From NCBI RefSeq assembly GCF_014842265.1, contig NZ_JACYVI010000010.1, positions 62,001 through 126,000 of the forward strand: DNA of 64,000 nt, read 5' to 3'. This DNA is from Pseudomonas sp. CFBP 13711. GTDB taxonomy: Bacteria > Pseudomonadota > Gammaproteobacteria > Pseudomonadales > Pseudomonadaceae. Below, piece after piece: positions 1-7,554 of the stretch; the stretch's first letter is position 1, and each line of letters opens with the position of its first letter. The notes beneath the pieces were generated by a model. The model worked only from the letters and a program-made list of their open reading frames with translations, searched no databases and was not told the origin of the DNA. The position numbers and the translations under genes are program-made.

Positions 1-317
1 GTGGCCTGGGCGAATACACCGGGCTGCAAGGCCAGTACATCTTCGGCGTTGGAAGCGCGGCCTTTTTCAATCTCGTGGTTATCGATGACGGCCGTCTTGC
101 CGGGTACGTTCGCCAGTTGCTGCTCCGCCTTCTGCGCTTCGCTTGCCGCCGCGCCGGTCACCGTCACGGTCGCCAGTCGCGGGTCTTGGGAACCCTCGGC
201 GTCACCCTCAGTGGCGAACAATGGTCCGTGGACCAGCATTAACAGGACGCCCAGACTGGACGCCGTTGCCAAGGGATCGAAGCGCCGAGCGCGCGTATTA
301 AAAGAGTGCTGTGTCAA
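1..317 (-). CDS. TonB-dependent outer-membrane receptor, N-terminal part
   Basis: The reverse strand reads as the first 105 residues of a TonB-dependent receptor and runs off the left edge. A TTG start at 317 is preceded by GGAG about nine bases upstream. A signal peptide of roughly 40 residues ends near PLFATEG. It is followed by a TonB-box-like stretch (LATVTVTG) and the beginning of a plug domain (VPGKTAVIDNHEIEKG, then EDVLALQPGVF). There is no room for an STN signalling domain before the plug, so sigma/anti-sigma signalling is unlikely. It is divergent from tonB-exbB-exbD, which would energise it. The ligand cannot be told from this fragment; iron chelates are the usual guess. The TTG start is my inference because no ATG sits in a better position. 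Confidence 0.8.
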   Translation of the reverse strand, partial: MTQHSFNTRARRFDPLATASSLGVLLMLVHGPLFATEGDAEGSQDPRLATVTVTGAAASEAQKAEQQLANVPGKTAVIDNHEIEKGRASNAEDVLALQPGVFAQA

Positions 318-788
318 AACAAGAGTCTCCGCAGTTAAATGTCAGTGGGAGCATCTATTCGTATAGTCGCGCTCGGCAGTGACTTTGCAGAGTTCATGCC
401 ACGTGTTATTGGCCCTGTTTATCCGGCGTTTACTATCTAAAACGTTGGGCAGGCGACACTTTGCTGCAACTCTGTCGGGTGACCAACACTTGCCAGGCAT
501 ATAAAGGTGTTGCACCCCTGTTTATGACTTCCCCCCGAAAAACCCCTATAACCGGATGAAAGCGCCTCATAACCTCTACTGTTTCTGACGCAACACCTGA
601 TCGACAAAACAATGCTGATGGCACAACAGCAATTGTCGTGCAACGCTCTAGACCGGTCATTTTGCGGCGGATGGACACTTGGTATGGCTCTTGCTCCCTG
701 AACTAAGCCGGTGCACGTGGCACCGGCATCAACAGGATCAAGGAACTTCGGTTCCGCATTGTTACGTTAAACAGCTGGGAGTTAATCA
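318..788. promoter_or_regulatory. Divergent intergenic region between receptor and tonB
   Basis: About 470 bases without a credible gene, more AT-rich than the flanks. It must hold both promoters of the divergent receptor and tonB genes. I could not find a convincing 19-bp Fur box by eye. Two hairpins near the tonB side are listed separately. Confidence 0.5.
707..755 (+). promoter_or_regulatory. Two hairpins in the probable tonB 5' leader
   Basis: First hairpin: GCCGGTGC / GCACCGGC, a perfect 8-bp stem with loop ACGTG (707-727). Second: GGAAC-TTCG-GTTCC, a perfect 5-bp stem closed by a stable UUCG-type tetraloop (742-755). They end about 20 bases before the tonB ribosome site. They may stabilise or regulate the tonB message, or the first may be a protein-binding palindrome. 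No U-run follows, so a terminator is unlikely. Confidence 0.45.
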
Positions 789-1616
789 ATGGCCAATGCC
801 CAATCCGCCAACGCACTGAATGTGCTTTGGCGCCAGGCGCCGGGCGGGGAGTTGCTCGACCTGGGCCGGGTTTACCGAGGCCCTTTGGCGCTGTCGCGTC
901 TGCAGACCACGCCCCGGCAGATATTGACCCGTCGCGAAGCAGTGCTGCTGGGCGTCTTCGCCCTGGTGTTGCACGGTGCGGTGATCTACTGGATCAACAG
1001 TTCGCCCGCCGCCACCCTGCCCGTGGTCCCGCCGGAAATCCCGCCGATGACCATCGAGTTTTCACAGCCTGCCCCTCCGGTTGTCGAGACGCCACCGCCC
1101 CCTCCCGAGCCCGTCGCGCAACCCGTGGAGGAGCCACCGCCACCGGTAGAAGACGAACTGGCCGTGAAACCGCCGCCGCCCAAGCCCGTCCCGAAACCCA
1201 AGCCCAAGCCCAAGCCGGTCGCCAAACCGGTGCCCAAACCTGTCGCCAAACCAGTGGAGCAGCCACCTGCACCGCCGACTCCACCGCAACCGGTGGCCGC
1301 GCCCGCACCGCCTGCGCCACCCGCGCCTGCACCGGTCACACCGGCTTCGGCCAATGCCGGTTACCTGCACAACCCTGCGCCGGAATACCCGACCCTGGCC
1401 ATGCGCCGCAACTGGGAAGGCACCGTATTACTGCGGGTCCACGTGCTGGGCAGCGGTAAACCGAGTGAGATCCAGGTGCAGAAAAGCAGCGGTCATGAGC
1501 AACTTGACGATGCCGCTCAGGCGGCCGTGAAACGCTGGAGTTTCGTCCCGGCCAAACGGGGCAATGACCCCATCGATGGCTGGGTCAGCGTGCCCATCGA
1601 CTTCAAGATCAGGTGA
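789..1616 (+). CDS. tonB: Energy transducer TonB
   Basis: 275 residues. TonB links the proton-motive force at the inner membrane to outer-membrane receptors. A cytosolic stretch of about 50 residues precedes the single membrane anchor (about 54-72, LLGVFALVLHGAVIYWI). A long periplasmic proline-rich spacer (about 85-180) with repeated KPVPKP / KPKP blocks follows, then the C-terminal TonB fold beginning NPAPEYPTLAMRRNWEG and ending in a beta strand (VPIDFKIR). The start ATG has GGGAG eight bases upstream. The N-terminal extension before the anchor is longer than in E. coli TonB and resembles pseudomonad TonB proteins. exbB starts about 95 bases downstream, so the three genes probably form one operon. 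Proline-rich antisense frames here are shadows. Confidence 0.93.
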   Translation: MANAQSANALNVLWRQAPGGELLDLGRVYRGPLALSRLQTTPRQILTRREAVLLGVFALVLHGAVIYWINSSPAATLPVVPPEIPPMTIEFSQPAPPVVETPPPPPEPVAQPVEEPPPPVEDELAVKPPPPKPVPKPKPKPKPVAKPVPKPVAKPVEQPPAPPTPPQPVAAPAPPAPPAPAPVTPASANAGYLHNPAPEYPTLAMRRNWEGTVLLRVHVLGSGKPSEIQVQKSSGHEQLDDAAQAAVKRWSFVPAKRGNDPIDGWVSVPIDFKIR

Positions 1617-1710
1617 TCGACCACCTGGTCGCAACATCGCGGGCTACCTGACAAAAGGCGCATCGCTTAACCCCTTTTTGCCTTGCTTATTTGCCTTGTT
1701 GGAGCCGCAC

Positions 1711-2448
1711 ATGAACCTTATCGCCTCACCTTTCGATTCCATCGAACACGCCGTCATCTGGGTGCTGATCCTCTTCTCCGTCGCCACCTGGAGCCTGGCC
1801 CTGCTCAAGGGCGTGCAGTTTGCTCGCCTCAAGGCGCAGGACCGAAAATTCCACAAGCAATTCTGGGCAGCCTCGAGCCTGGACTCGGCCGCTGAGCTCG
1901 CGCAGACCCGGCCGGGTGCCGCCGCCCGCGTCGCCCTGGCCGGTTACGCGGCGATTCAAGTGCCGGAAGGTGGCCACGCCGCTGATTTGAGCCAGGCGAT
2001 CAACCATCAGGATCGACTCGAACGCGCCCTGCGTCAGCAAATCGTGCGCGAGCGGCGGTCGCTTGAAACCGGCCTGGCCATCCTTGCCAGTATCGGCAGC
2101 ACATCGCCTTTCATTGGTCTGTTCGGAACGGTGTGGGGGATCATGTCAGCGCTCAAAGGCATCAGTGCGGCAGGGTCGGCCAGCCTTGAAACCGTGGCCG
2201 GTCCGATTGGCGCCGCACTGGTGGCCACCGGCGTCGGTATCGCCGTCGCCGTACCGGCGGTGCTGGTTTACAACTATTACCTGCGTCGCCTGAAGCTGAC
2301 CGCCGCTGACCTGGACGACTTTGCCCACGACTTCTACAGCCTGGCGCAGAAGCATTCGTTCCGCGTGTTGCTGCATCCGGTGCTGAACAAATCGGGCGCC
2401 GCGGCTGGCACAACGGCTGCCGGCCAGAAAGTGAAGGAGGCGTCCTGA
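1711..2448 (+). CDS. exbB: ExbB proton-channel subunit
   Basis: 245 residues, MotA/TolQ/ExbB family. With ExbD it forms the inner-membrane proton channel that powers TonB. The ATG at 1711 (MNLIASPFDSIEH) is chosen because GGAG lies nine bases upstream; a longer open frame overlapping the end of tonB has no such site. One membrane span lies at about 11-30, then a cytoplasmic domain. Two conserved spans near the C-terminus include the family signature region PFIGLFGTVWGIM at about 132-145 and a Gly/Ala/Val-rich helix (GAALVATGVGIAVAVPAV). It ends one base before exbD, which indicates coupled expression. Confidence 0.93.
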   Translation: MNLIASPFDSIEHAVIWVLILFSVATWSLALLKGVQFARLKAQDRKFHKQFWAASSLDSAAELAQTRPGAAARVALAGYAAIQVPEGGHAADLSQAINHQDRLERALRQQIVRERRSLETGLAILASIGSTSPFIGLFGTVWGIMSALKGISAAGSASLETVAGPIGAALVATGVGIAVAVPAVLVYNYYLRRLKLTAADLDDFAHDFYSLAQKHSFRVLLHPVLNKSGAAAGTTAAGQKVKEAS

Positions 2449-2449
2449 G

Positions 2450-2851
2450 ATGGCTTTTTCCACACAAGACAATGACGAAGTGCTGAGCGAAATCAACGTC
2501 ACGCCGCTGGTGGACGTGATGCTGGTGCTGTTGGTGGTATTCATCGTGACGGCGCCGCTGTTGACCAATTCCATCCCGATCAACCTGCCGAAAACCGAAG
2601 CGGTGGCGCCGGTGGAGCAAAAGGACCCGCTGGTGGTGAGCATCGACGACAAGGGCAAGCTGTTCATCAACAAGGACGAGATTCAGGCGGATCTGCTGGA
2701 AAGCAACCTCAGGGCGGCCAAGGACAAGAACGCCGACGTGCGCGTGCAGTTGCAGGCCGACAACGGCGTGAATTACGGCGAAGTGGCGCGGGCAATGGCC
2801 TCGATCGAGAAGGCCGGGATCACCAAGCTTTCGGTGATTACGGCTAAATGA
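2450..2851 (+). CDS. exbD: ExbD proton-channel subunit
   Basis: 133 residues, ExbD/TolR family. One N-terminal membrane helix (about 21-42) carries the key aspartate in the motif INVTPLVDVMLVLLVVFIV; this Asp is the proton-carrying residue known from the family. The rest is a periplasmic domain with the repeated ...VRVQLQADNGVNYGEVARAMA pattern. The start follows exbB by one base with AAGGAGG inside the end of exbB. Length is typical. No clear terminator follows; a composite repeat starts ten bases after the stop. Confidence 0.93.
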   Translation: MAFSTQDNDEVLSEINVTPLVDVMLVLLVVFIVTAPLLTNSIPINLPKTEAVAPVEQKDPLVVSIDDKGKLFINKDEIQADLLESNLRAAKDKNADVRVQLQADNGVNYGEVARAMASIEKAGITKLSVITAK

Positions 2852-2860
2852 CTGTTTAGA

Positions 2861-3150
2861 AGATCAAGAGCGTCTGCCTGGGGGCAGACGTTTCGCCTTC
2901 GGCGAGTTACTTTTAAAAAGCACTAAAAGTAACCAAAAGTGCCTGCTCTCGGTTTGGCCCGACTTCGTCGGGTTCCCTCACTCCGACGACGCTCCGTGGG
3001 CCCGCGCCGAACGGACATCCATGTCCTGACGGCGCTCTCGCGGCATCCATGCCGCTCGGCCCACTCCGCGTCGTCTGCGTTCGGCCTGCACCAAAGTCGC
3101 GATTGGCGTCGTCTGGGCTTTGTGCGTATGAAGATCAAAGGCAGATCAAG
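2861..3150 (+). repeat. Long structured repeat arm A
   Basis: Begins AGATCAAGAG, ends with GATCAA-type repeats. Internal hairpins: CGTCTGCC-TGGG-GGCAGACG (2871-2890), TCGCC-TTC-GGCGA (2893-2905), CCCGACTTCGTCGGG, and GCGGCAT-CC-ATGCCGC. Same layout as arms B to E. Confidence 0.8.
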
Positions 3151-3171
3151 GGCGGGTCAAGCGCCAAGGAC

Positions 3172-3266
3172 TTGTGGGAGTGAGCTTGCTCACGAAGGGG
3201 TCGGTACATCCAACACATATCTGGTGTTTGAGATAAAGCATTCGCGAGCAAGCTCGCTCCCACAGG
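3172..3266. repeat. REP doublet, GAGCGAGCTTGCTCGC type
   Basis: Two inverted REP palindromes: TGTGGGAGTGAGCTTGCTCAC on one side and GCGAGCAAGCTCGCTCCCACA on the other, about 50 bases apart, a typical Pseudomonas REPIN arrangement. Confidence 0.8.
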
Positions 3267-3309
3267 ATGGGTGTGAGATCAGCAAAATTATTGGCGCCTG
3301 AGCTGGCCT

Positions 3310-3392
3310 CTTCCCGGCTAAAGCCGGTCCCACTAGCAGCAGCGCATGCATCCAGTGGGATTGGCTCCGACCGTAGGACCGGCTTCAGCCGT
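3310..3392. repeat. REP doublet, CCGGCTTTAGCCGG type, one half decayed
   Basis: TTCCCGGCTAAAGCCGGTCC on the left; the right partner reads GTAGGACCGGCTTCAGCC and then dissolves into a GCCGTT triplicate (about 3387-3404). Confidence 0.7.
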
Positions 3393-3404
3393 TGCCGTTG
3401 CCGT

Positions 3405-3714
3405 TGCTTTTGATCTTCCTCCACAAAAAGTCCAGACGACACGAATCGCGACTTGGGTGCAGGCTGAACGCAGGTCTCGCTCCGTGGGCCGAGCCGCATG
3501 GATGCGGCGAGAGCGCCGTCAGGACATGGATGTCTGTTCGGCGCGGGCCCACGGAGCGAGACCGGAGTGAAGGAACCCTGACGAAGGAAGGGCCCAACCA
3601 GGAGCACAAGCCCTTGGTTACTTGGGGCTTTATCAAGTAACTCGCCGAAGGCGAAACAGTCTGCCCCCAGGCAGACGCTCTTGATCTTAAAGATCTGGAT
3701 CTTGATCTTGATCT
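3405..3714 (-). repeat. Long structured repeat arm B (inverted)
   Basis: Reverse-oriented copy of arm A. In the A orientation it has GCCGCAT-CC-ATGCGGC where A has GCGGCAT-CC-ATGCCGC, a paired swap that keeps the stem. Its end carries several GATCTT/GATCTTG units. Confidence 0.8.
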
Positions 3715-3728
3715 CGCGTTTACCGCCT

Positions 3729-4937
3729 TTAAAACAACCCGGACGTCGGCGGCGGTGTCCCCTTGAGCTGCCAGGCCCCCACCGCCGCCGCCTTCCACTG
3801 CCGCGGATTGTGATTGGACACCGTGCGCGCGTTGCGCCAGTGACGATCCAGATTGTGCGCCCGCCCCGTCGTCGAAGCACCGCCTACATCGAACACCAGC
3901 TCTGCCGCTTTCAAGGCTGACTCGGCAGCCATGTACTGCGCCTGAGCCACATCAACGGCGGCTTGATCCACCGCCACCGCGTCCAGCTCGGCGGCCCACG
4001 CCCGGTCGATCGAGGCGGCGGCGTGCAATACCACCGCTTCCGCCGTAAAGGCGCGGGCCGCAATGTCGCCGACGCTCAGCTCGACGTAAGGATCATCCAC
4101 CGAGCGCGTTGCCGTGCTGTGCTTGATCGGCCGTGCGTGGTCCCGGGCGAAACTCACCGCGTCGTTCAAGGCATTGCGCGCGATGCCGGCGTTGACCGCC
4201 GCCAGGAACACCTGCAGAAACGGCGTAACGATGGTGCGTTTGCCCTCCTCCACCGTGCGGGTGCGAATCTCCTCCGCCTTGACCTGCACATCGTGCAAAT
4301 GCGTGGTGCCACTGGCCGTCAGGCGTTGGCCCATGGCGTCGAAGTCATCGACCAACTCCAGGCCCTGACGGTCGCGAGGCAGGATGAATGACACCGGCTG
4401 ATCGTTCTCATCCAGCGCCACCGCGCTGACCCAGTCGGCGTACAGCGAACCGGTGCTGTAATACTTGCTGCCGCTCGCCCGGTAATCGTCGCCATCGCGG
4501 ACGATACGCGCGCTGATCGCGCCGTTGACGCCGCCCACTTCCCAGCCGGCATTGCCCACCACCGCGCCCTGCAGGTAGCGGGCAAACCAGCGCTCGCGCT
4601 CAGCCTCGGCGTCTTCAGCCCGGGAGGCCAGCAGGCCTTCGACAAAGCCGAATCCGGGGCGCAACGCCTGGGCCACGTTGGAATCAGCGGACGCGATGCG
4701 GATCAGCAGCGCGATGACTTCCCTGACCGTCGCCCCGGCGCCACCGAAGCGCACGGGAATGCGCGCAGTGAACACACCAGCCTTGGCAATCTGCGCGACG
4801 GCCTCATAGGGCAATTGCCGATCACGTTCGCGCCGGGCCGCCCCTGCGGCGATGTCCGGCAGCAGGCGGTCCAGTCGCGCGTTGAGTTCTGCGACGGTGA
4901 CGACCGCAGGTTTGGGTACAGCAGACAACGTACTCAT
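3729..4937 (-). CDS. sfnB: SfnB-family acyl-CoA dehydrogenase-like flavoprotein
   Basis: 402 residues, acyl-CoA dehydrogenase fold of the SfnB / sulfur-acquisition oxidoreductase group. These are thought to act with flavin monooxygenases in freeing sulfur from sulfones, sulfonates or related compounds. The N-terminal helical domain is at about 10-130 (RIPVRFGGAGATVREVIAL), the middle beta domain at about 140-240 (GNAGWEVGGVNGAIS; YYSTGSLYADWVS), and the C-terminal helical domain ends WRNARTVSNHNPRQWK, a pattern shared with DszC-like proteins. The start is ATG 4937 with AAGGA eight bases upstream; the frame is open a little further but without support. It is the last gene of the minus-strand sulfur/transport run, 26 bases after the ATPase gene. 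The substrate is not determined by sequence. Confidence 0.85.
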   Translation of the reverse strand: MSTLSAVPKPAVVTVAELNARLDRLLPDIAAGAARRERDRQLPYEAVAQIAKAGVFTARIPVRFGGAGATVREVIALLIRIASADSNVAQALRPGFGFVEGLLASRAEDAEAERERWFARYLQGAVVGNAGWEVGGVNGAISARIVRDGDDYRASGSKYYSTGSLYADWVSAVALDENDQPVSFILPRDRQGLELVDDFDAMGQRLTASGTTHLHDVQVKAEEIRTRTVEEGKRTIVTPFLQVFLAAVNAGIARNALNDAVSFARDHARPIKHSTATRSVDDPYVELSVGDIAARAFTAEAVVLHAAASIDRAWAAELDAVAVDQAAVDVAQAQYMAAESALKAAELVFDVGGASTTGRAHNLDRHWRNARTVSNHNPRQWKAAAVGAWQLKGTPPPTSGLF

Positions 4938-4963
4938 GGCAGATCCTTGTTCTGAATTCGAAC

Positions 4964-6694
4964 CTAAATGGCGATTTTCCACAGCCGGGATTCATCAAAC
5001 AGCAGCACCGCGCTTTCCGGTTCCAGCGGCGGCACCACCAGTGTGGCGCCGGTACCGGGCAGACGCGGAACCGCACCCAGCAGGCGTCGGGTGTATTCGT
5101 GTCGGGGGCTGTCGAAGAGCGTCTCGACCGGCGCGCGCTCCACCACCTGGCCGTGACGCATGACCAGCACTTCATCGCTGACGTGGCGAATGACCCCCAG
5201 ATCATGGGAAATGAATAGATACGCCAGGCCCAGCGACGCCTGAAGATCCGCCAGCAGATCGAGCACCTGGGCCTGGACGGACACGTCCAGCGCCGAGACA
5301 GGCTCGTCGCAGATGATCACTTTCGGGTTGCTGGCGATGGCCCGGGCGATGGCCACGCGCTGACGCTGTCCGCCGGACAACTGCAACGGCCGACGGCTCG
5401 ACAGCTCAACCGGAAGACGAACTTCATGAAGCAGCTGGGCAATCCGCGCGCGCTGTTGCTCGAACGGCATGCCGGCCACATCCAGGGCGTCGGCGAGAAT
5501 CTGGCCGACGCTCCAGCGCGGGTCGAACGAGCTGAGGGGGTCTTGATAAATCACGCTGATGTCGCGCCGATGCAGGCGCCGGGTTTTCTCCTCGACGCGC
5601 CCGCTGCCCGCCCCCGTCCACGGCACATTGAGAAACTGCACCGCGCCGGCATCGGGCTCCAACAGGCCCAGCACAATGCGCGCCACAGTGGTCTTGCCGG
5701 AACCGGACTCGCCGACGATGCCTAGGGTGCGGCCCGCACGCAGCTCGAAGCTGACGCCATCGACGACCTGCCGCACCTGTTGATCGGGGCCGACGTAGCG
5801 CTTGCCCAGCCCGGTAGCCTTGAGCAACACCGGAGAATCCACCCCCGCCCGAGCCTGCAGCGCTGACGCACCCTGCCCCGACCCACCCTGCGCCGATGAA
5901 AGCCGCGTCCCGCGCGCATGTTCGGCGGGCACGGCATCCAGCAATGAGCGGGTGTAGGCATGACGCGGGTTGCGCAGCACTTGCTCCATCGGCCCCTGCT
6001 CGACCACTTCGCCGTGGCGCAGCACCAGCACCTCATCGGCCAGTTGCGCAACCACGGCCAGGTCATGGCTGATGATCAACAGCGAGTCGCCGCGTTGGCG
6101 GATATGTTGCAGGACGTCGAGGATCTGCGCCTGCACCGTGGCGTCCAGCGCGGTGGTCGGCTCGTCGGCAATCACCAGTCCGGGATTCATCGCCAAGGCA
6201 CTGGCAATCAGCGCGCGCTGACGTAATCCTCCGGAAAGCTGGTCAGGCCGCTGCCGTGCGCGCAGCCGTGGCTCGGGCACGCCGACGGTCTCCAGCAATT
6301 CGATAACCCGCTCGCCCCGGCTGACGCGATCGCCCCAGCCATGGGTCTGCAGCACTTCGAGAATCTCCTTGCCCACCGGGCGCAACGGGTCCAGGGACAC
6401 CAGCGCATCCTGCAGCACGAAACCGATTTCCCGGCCGCGCAAGTCACGCCATCCGCGCTCCGACAGCGCCAGCAGATCACGTCCGGCATAACTCAGCCGG
6501 CGCGCCGTGACCCGCGCGCCCTCGCCCGCCAGGCCGATCAGGCTGCGCGCCGTCACGCTCTTGCCCGAGCCGGATTCGCCGACCAGCGCGAGAGTCTTGC
6601 CCGGTTCCAGGGTGAACGACAGATCACGCACCACCGACTGCCCGGCGAATTCGATGGACAGGCCTTCGACGATCAAACGTTTCGGCTCGCTCAT
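4964..6694 (-). CDS. Fused double ATPase of a peptide/nickel/opine-type ABC importer
   Basis: 576 residues with two complete nucleotide-binding domains, as if DppD and DppF were fused. Domain 1: Walker A GESGSGKSVTA (about 36-46), signature LSGGLRQRA, Walker B LVIADEPTTALD. Domain 2: Walker A GESGSGKTTVA, signature LSGGQRQRVAIARA, Walker B VIICDEPVSALDVS. It would drive uptake through the two permeases encoded just upstream. The start ATG overlaps the stop of the preceding permease (ATGA), which fixes the start at 6694. The run sits between an LLM monooxygenase and an SfnB-like protein, so the cargo is probably an organosulfur compound rather than a peptide; that is inference from context. 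Confidence 0.9.
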   Translation of the reverse strand: MSEPKRLIVEGLSIEFAGQSVVRDLSFTLEPGKTLALVGESGSGKSVTARSLIGLAGEGARVTARRLSYAGRDLLALSERGWRDLRGREIGFVLQDALVSLDPLRPVGKEILEVLQTHGWGDRVSRGERVIELLETVGVPEPRLRARQRPDQLSGGLRQRALIASALAMNPGLVIADEPTTALDATVQAQILDVLQHIRQRGDSLLIISHDLAVVAQLADEVLVLRHGEVVEQGPMEQVLRNPRHAYTRSLLDAVPAEHARGTRLSSAQGGSGQGASALQARAGVDSPVLLKATGLGKRYVGPDQQVRQVVDGVSFELRAGRTLGIVGESGSGKTTVARIVLGLLEPDAGAVQFLNVPWTGAGSGRVEEKTRRLHRRDISVIYQDPLSSFDPRWSVGQILADALDVAGMPFEQQRARIAQLLHEVRLPVELSSRRPLQLSGGQRQRVAIARAIASNPKVIICDEPVSALDVSVQAQVLDLLADLQASLGLAYLFISHDLGVIRHVSDEVLVMRHGQVVERAPVETLFDSPRHEYTRRLLGAVPRLPGTGATLVVPPLEPESAVLLFDESRLWKIAI

Positions 6695-7554
6695 GACAGT
6701 CGGCCCTCCAGACGTTGTTGCAGGTAACGACCGGCGACCGTGGTCGACAGCGTGGTGAGGACGATGAACAAGCCGGGGAAAAACGTCAGCCACCACGCGT
6801 TGGCGATAAAGTCGCGGCCCATCGACAACATGGTTCCCCATTCCGGCGCCGGTGGACGCGCGCCGAGGCCGAGGAAGCTCAGCGCCGACGCCCAGACGAT
6901 GGCCTGACCGACGCCCATGGTCAGGGTCACGATCAGCGGCCGCATGGCGTTGGGCAATAGTTGCCGGGTGATGATGCGCAGTGGTGGATGGCCGAGGGCC
7001 TTCGCCGATTCGATGTAGCCGGCATTGCGCACCGCCAGCACCTGGCCGCGGACCATGCGCGCATAACCGGGGGCGCCGCCCAGACCGGTGGCAACGATGA
7101 GCGGGCCGATGCCGCTGCCAAAAATCGCCACGAACAGCAGCGCCAGAATCAGACTGGGAAAGGCAAACAGCATTTCAAGCACCCAGCCCACGGCGCGGTC
7201 GACCCGTGCGCCACCCAATCCGCCGAGCAGGCCGAGAACGATGGCGATGCTAATGGCAATGGCGGTCGCTGCCAGGCCGATGAACAGCGACTGGCGCGTG
7301 CCGTAGATCACTCGGGAAAAAATGTCCCGCCCCGATTGGTCGGTGCCGAACCAGTGCGCCCAGCCCGGTGGATGAAACGCATCGCGCGGCACGATCGCCA
7401 GCGGATCGCTGTGGGCGAACCACTGTGGCGCCAGGGCGGCGAGGATGACCAGCAGCAAAAAGGCCAGGGCCAGCGACGGGCCGATTCGCCAGGTGCGCGG
7501 CGTGCGCTGGACCCGGATCGCGGGCAGCGGCGTGTCGAGAATCAGGTCGCTCAT
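6691..7554 (-). CDS. ABC permease, DppC type
   Basis: 287 residues, binding-protein-dependent transport inner-membrane component of the DppC/OppC group. The N-terminal helix (about 30-52, LALAFLLLVILAALAPQWF) is followed by a periplasmic segment with the family sequence HWFGTDQSGRDIFSRVIYGTR, then five more helices and the EAA loop (ESAKALGHPPLRIITRQLLPN) that docks on the ATPase. The start at 7554 shares one base with the stop of the upstream permease (TGATG). Translationally coupled at both ends. Confidence 0.9.
   Translation of the reverse strand: MSDLILDTPLPAIRVQRTPRTWRIGPSLALAFLLLVILAALAPQWFAHSDPLAIVPRDAFHPPGWAHWFGTDQSGRDIFSRVIYGTRQSLFIGLAATAIAISIAIVLGLLGGLGGARVDRAVGWVLEMLFAFPSLILALLFVAIFGSGIGPLIVATGLGGAPGYARMVRGQVLAVRNAGYIESAKALGHPPLRIITRQLLPNAMRPLIVTLTMGVGQAIVWASALSFLGLGARPPAPEWGTMLSMGRDFIANAWWLTFFPGLFIVLTTLSTTVAGRYLQQRLEGRLS

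Larger units (their letters stand above)
2861..3714. repeat. Composite inverted repeat, copy 1 (about 854 bp)
   Basis: Two long structured arms (2861-3150 forward; 3405-3714 reversed) enclose a GAGCGAGC/GCTCGC REP doublet (3172-3266) and a CCGGCT/AGCCGG REP doublet (3310-3392). The whole unit is matched, as its reverse complement, at 37255-38112, and in part at 10440-10900. It lies between the convergent exbD and sfnB-like genes. Open frames inside it are by-products of GC-rich palindromes. Confidence 0.85.

Noticed and set aside
433..678. 81-codon minus frame in the tonB/receptor gap
   Set aside because: No ribosome site, no domain, and it would lie in the promoter region of the divergent genes.
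986..1354. Gly-rich minus-strand frame inside tonB
   Set aside because: It mirrors the proline-rich linker of TonB; the plus-strand frame has clear domains and a ribosome site.
3146..3880. Open frames across the composite repeat (also near 37302-38039 and 10449-10799)
   Set aside because: They follow the repeat arms, change frame and end between copies, and are explained by GC-rich palindromes. Similar hypothetical proteins are often annotated in this genus, but the DNA, not the peptide, is what is conserved between copies.
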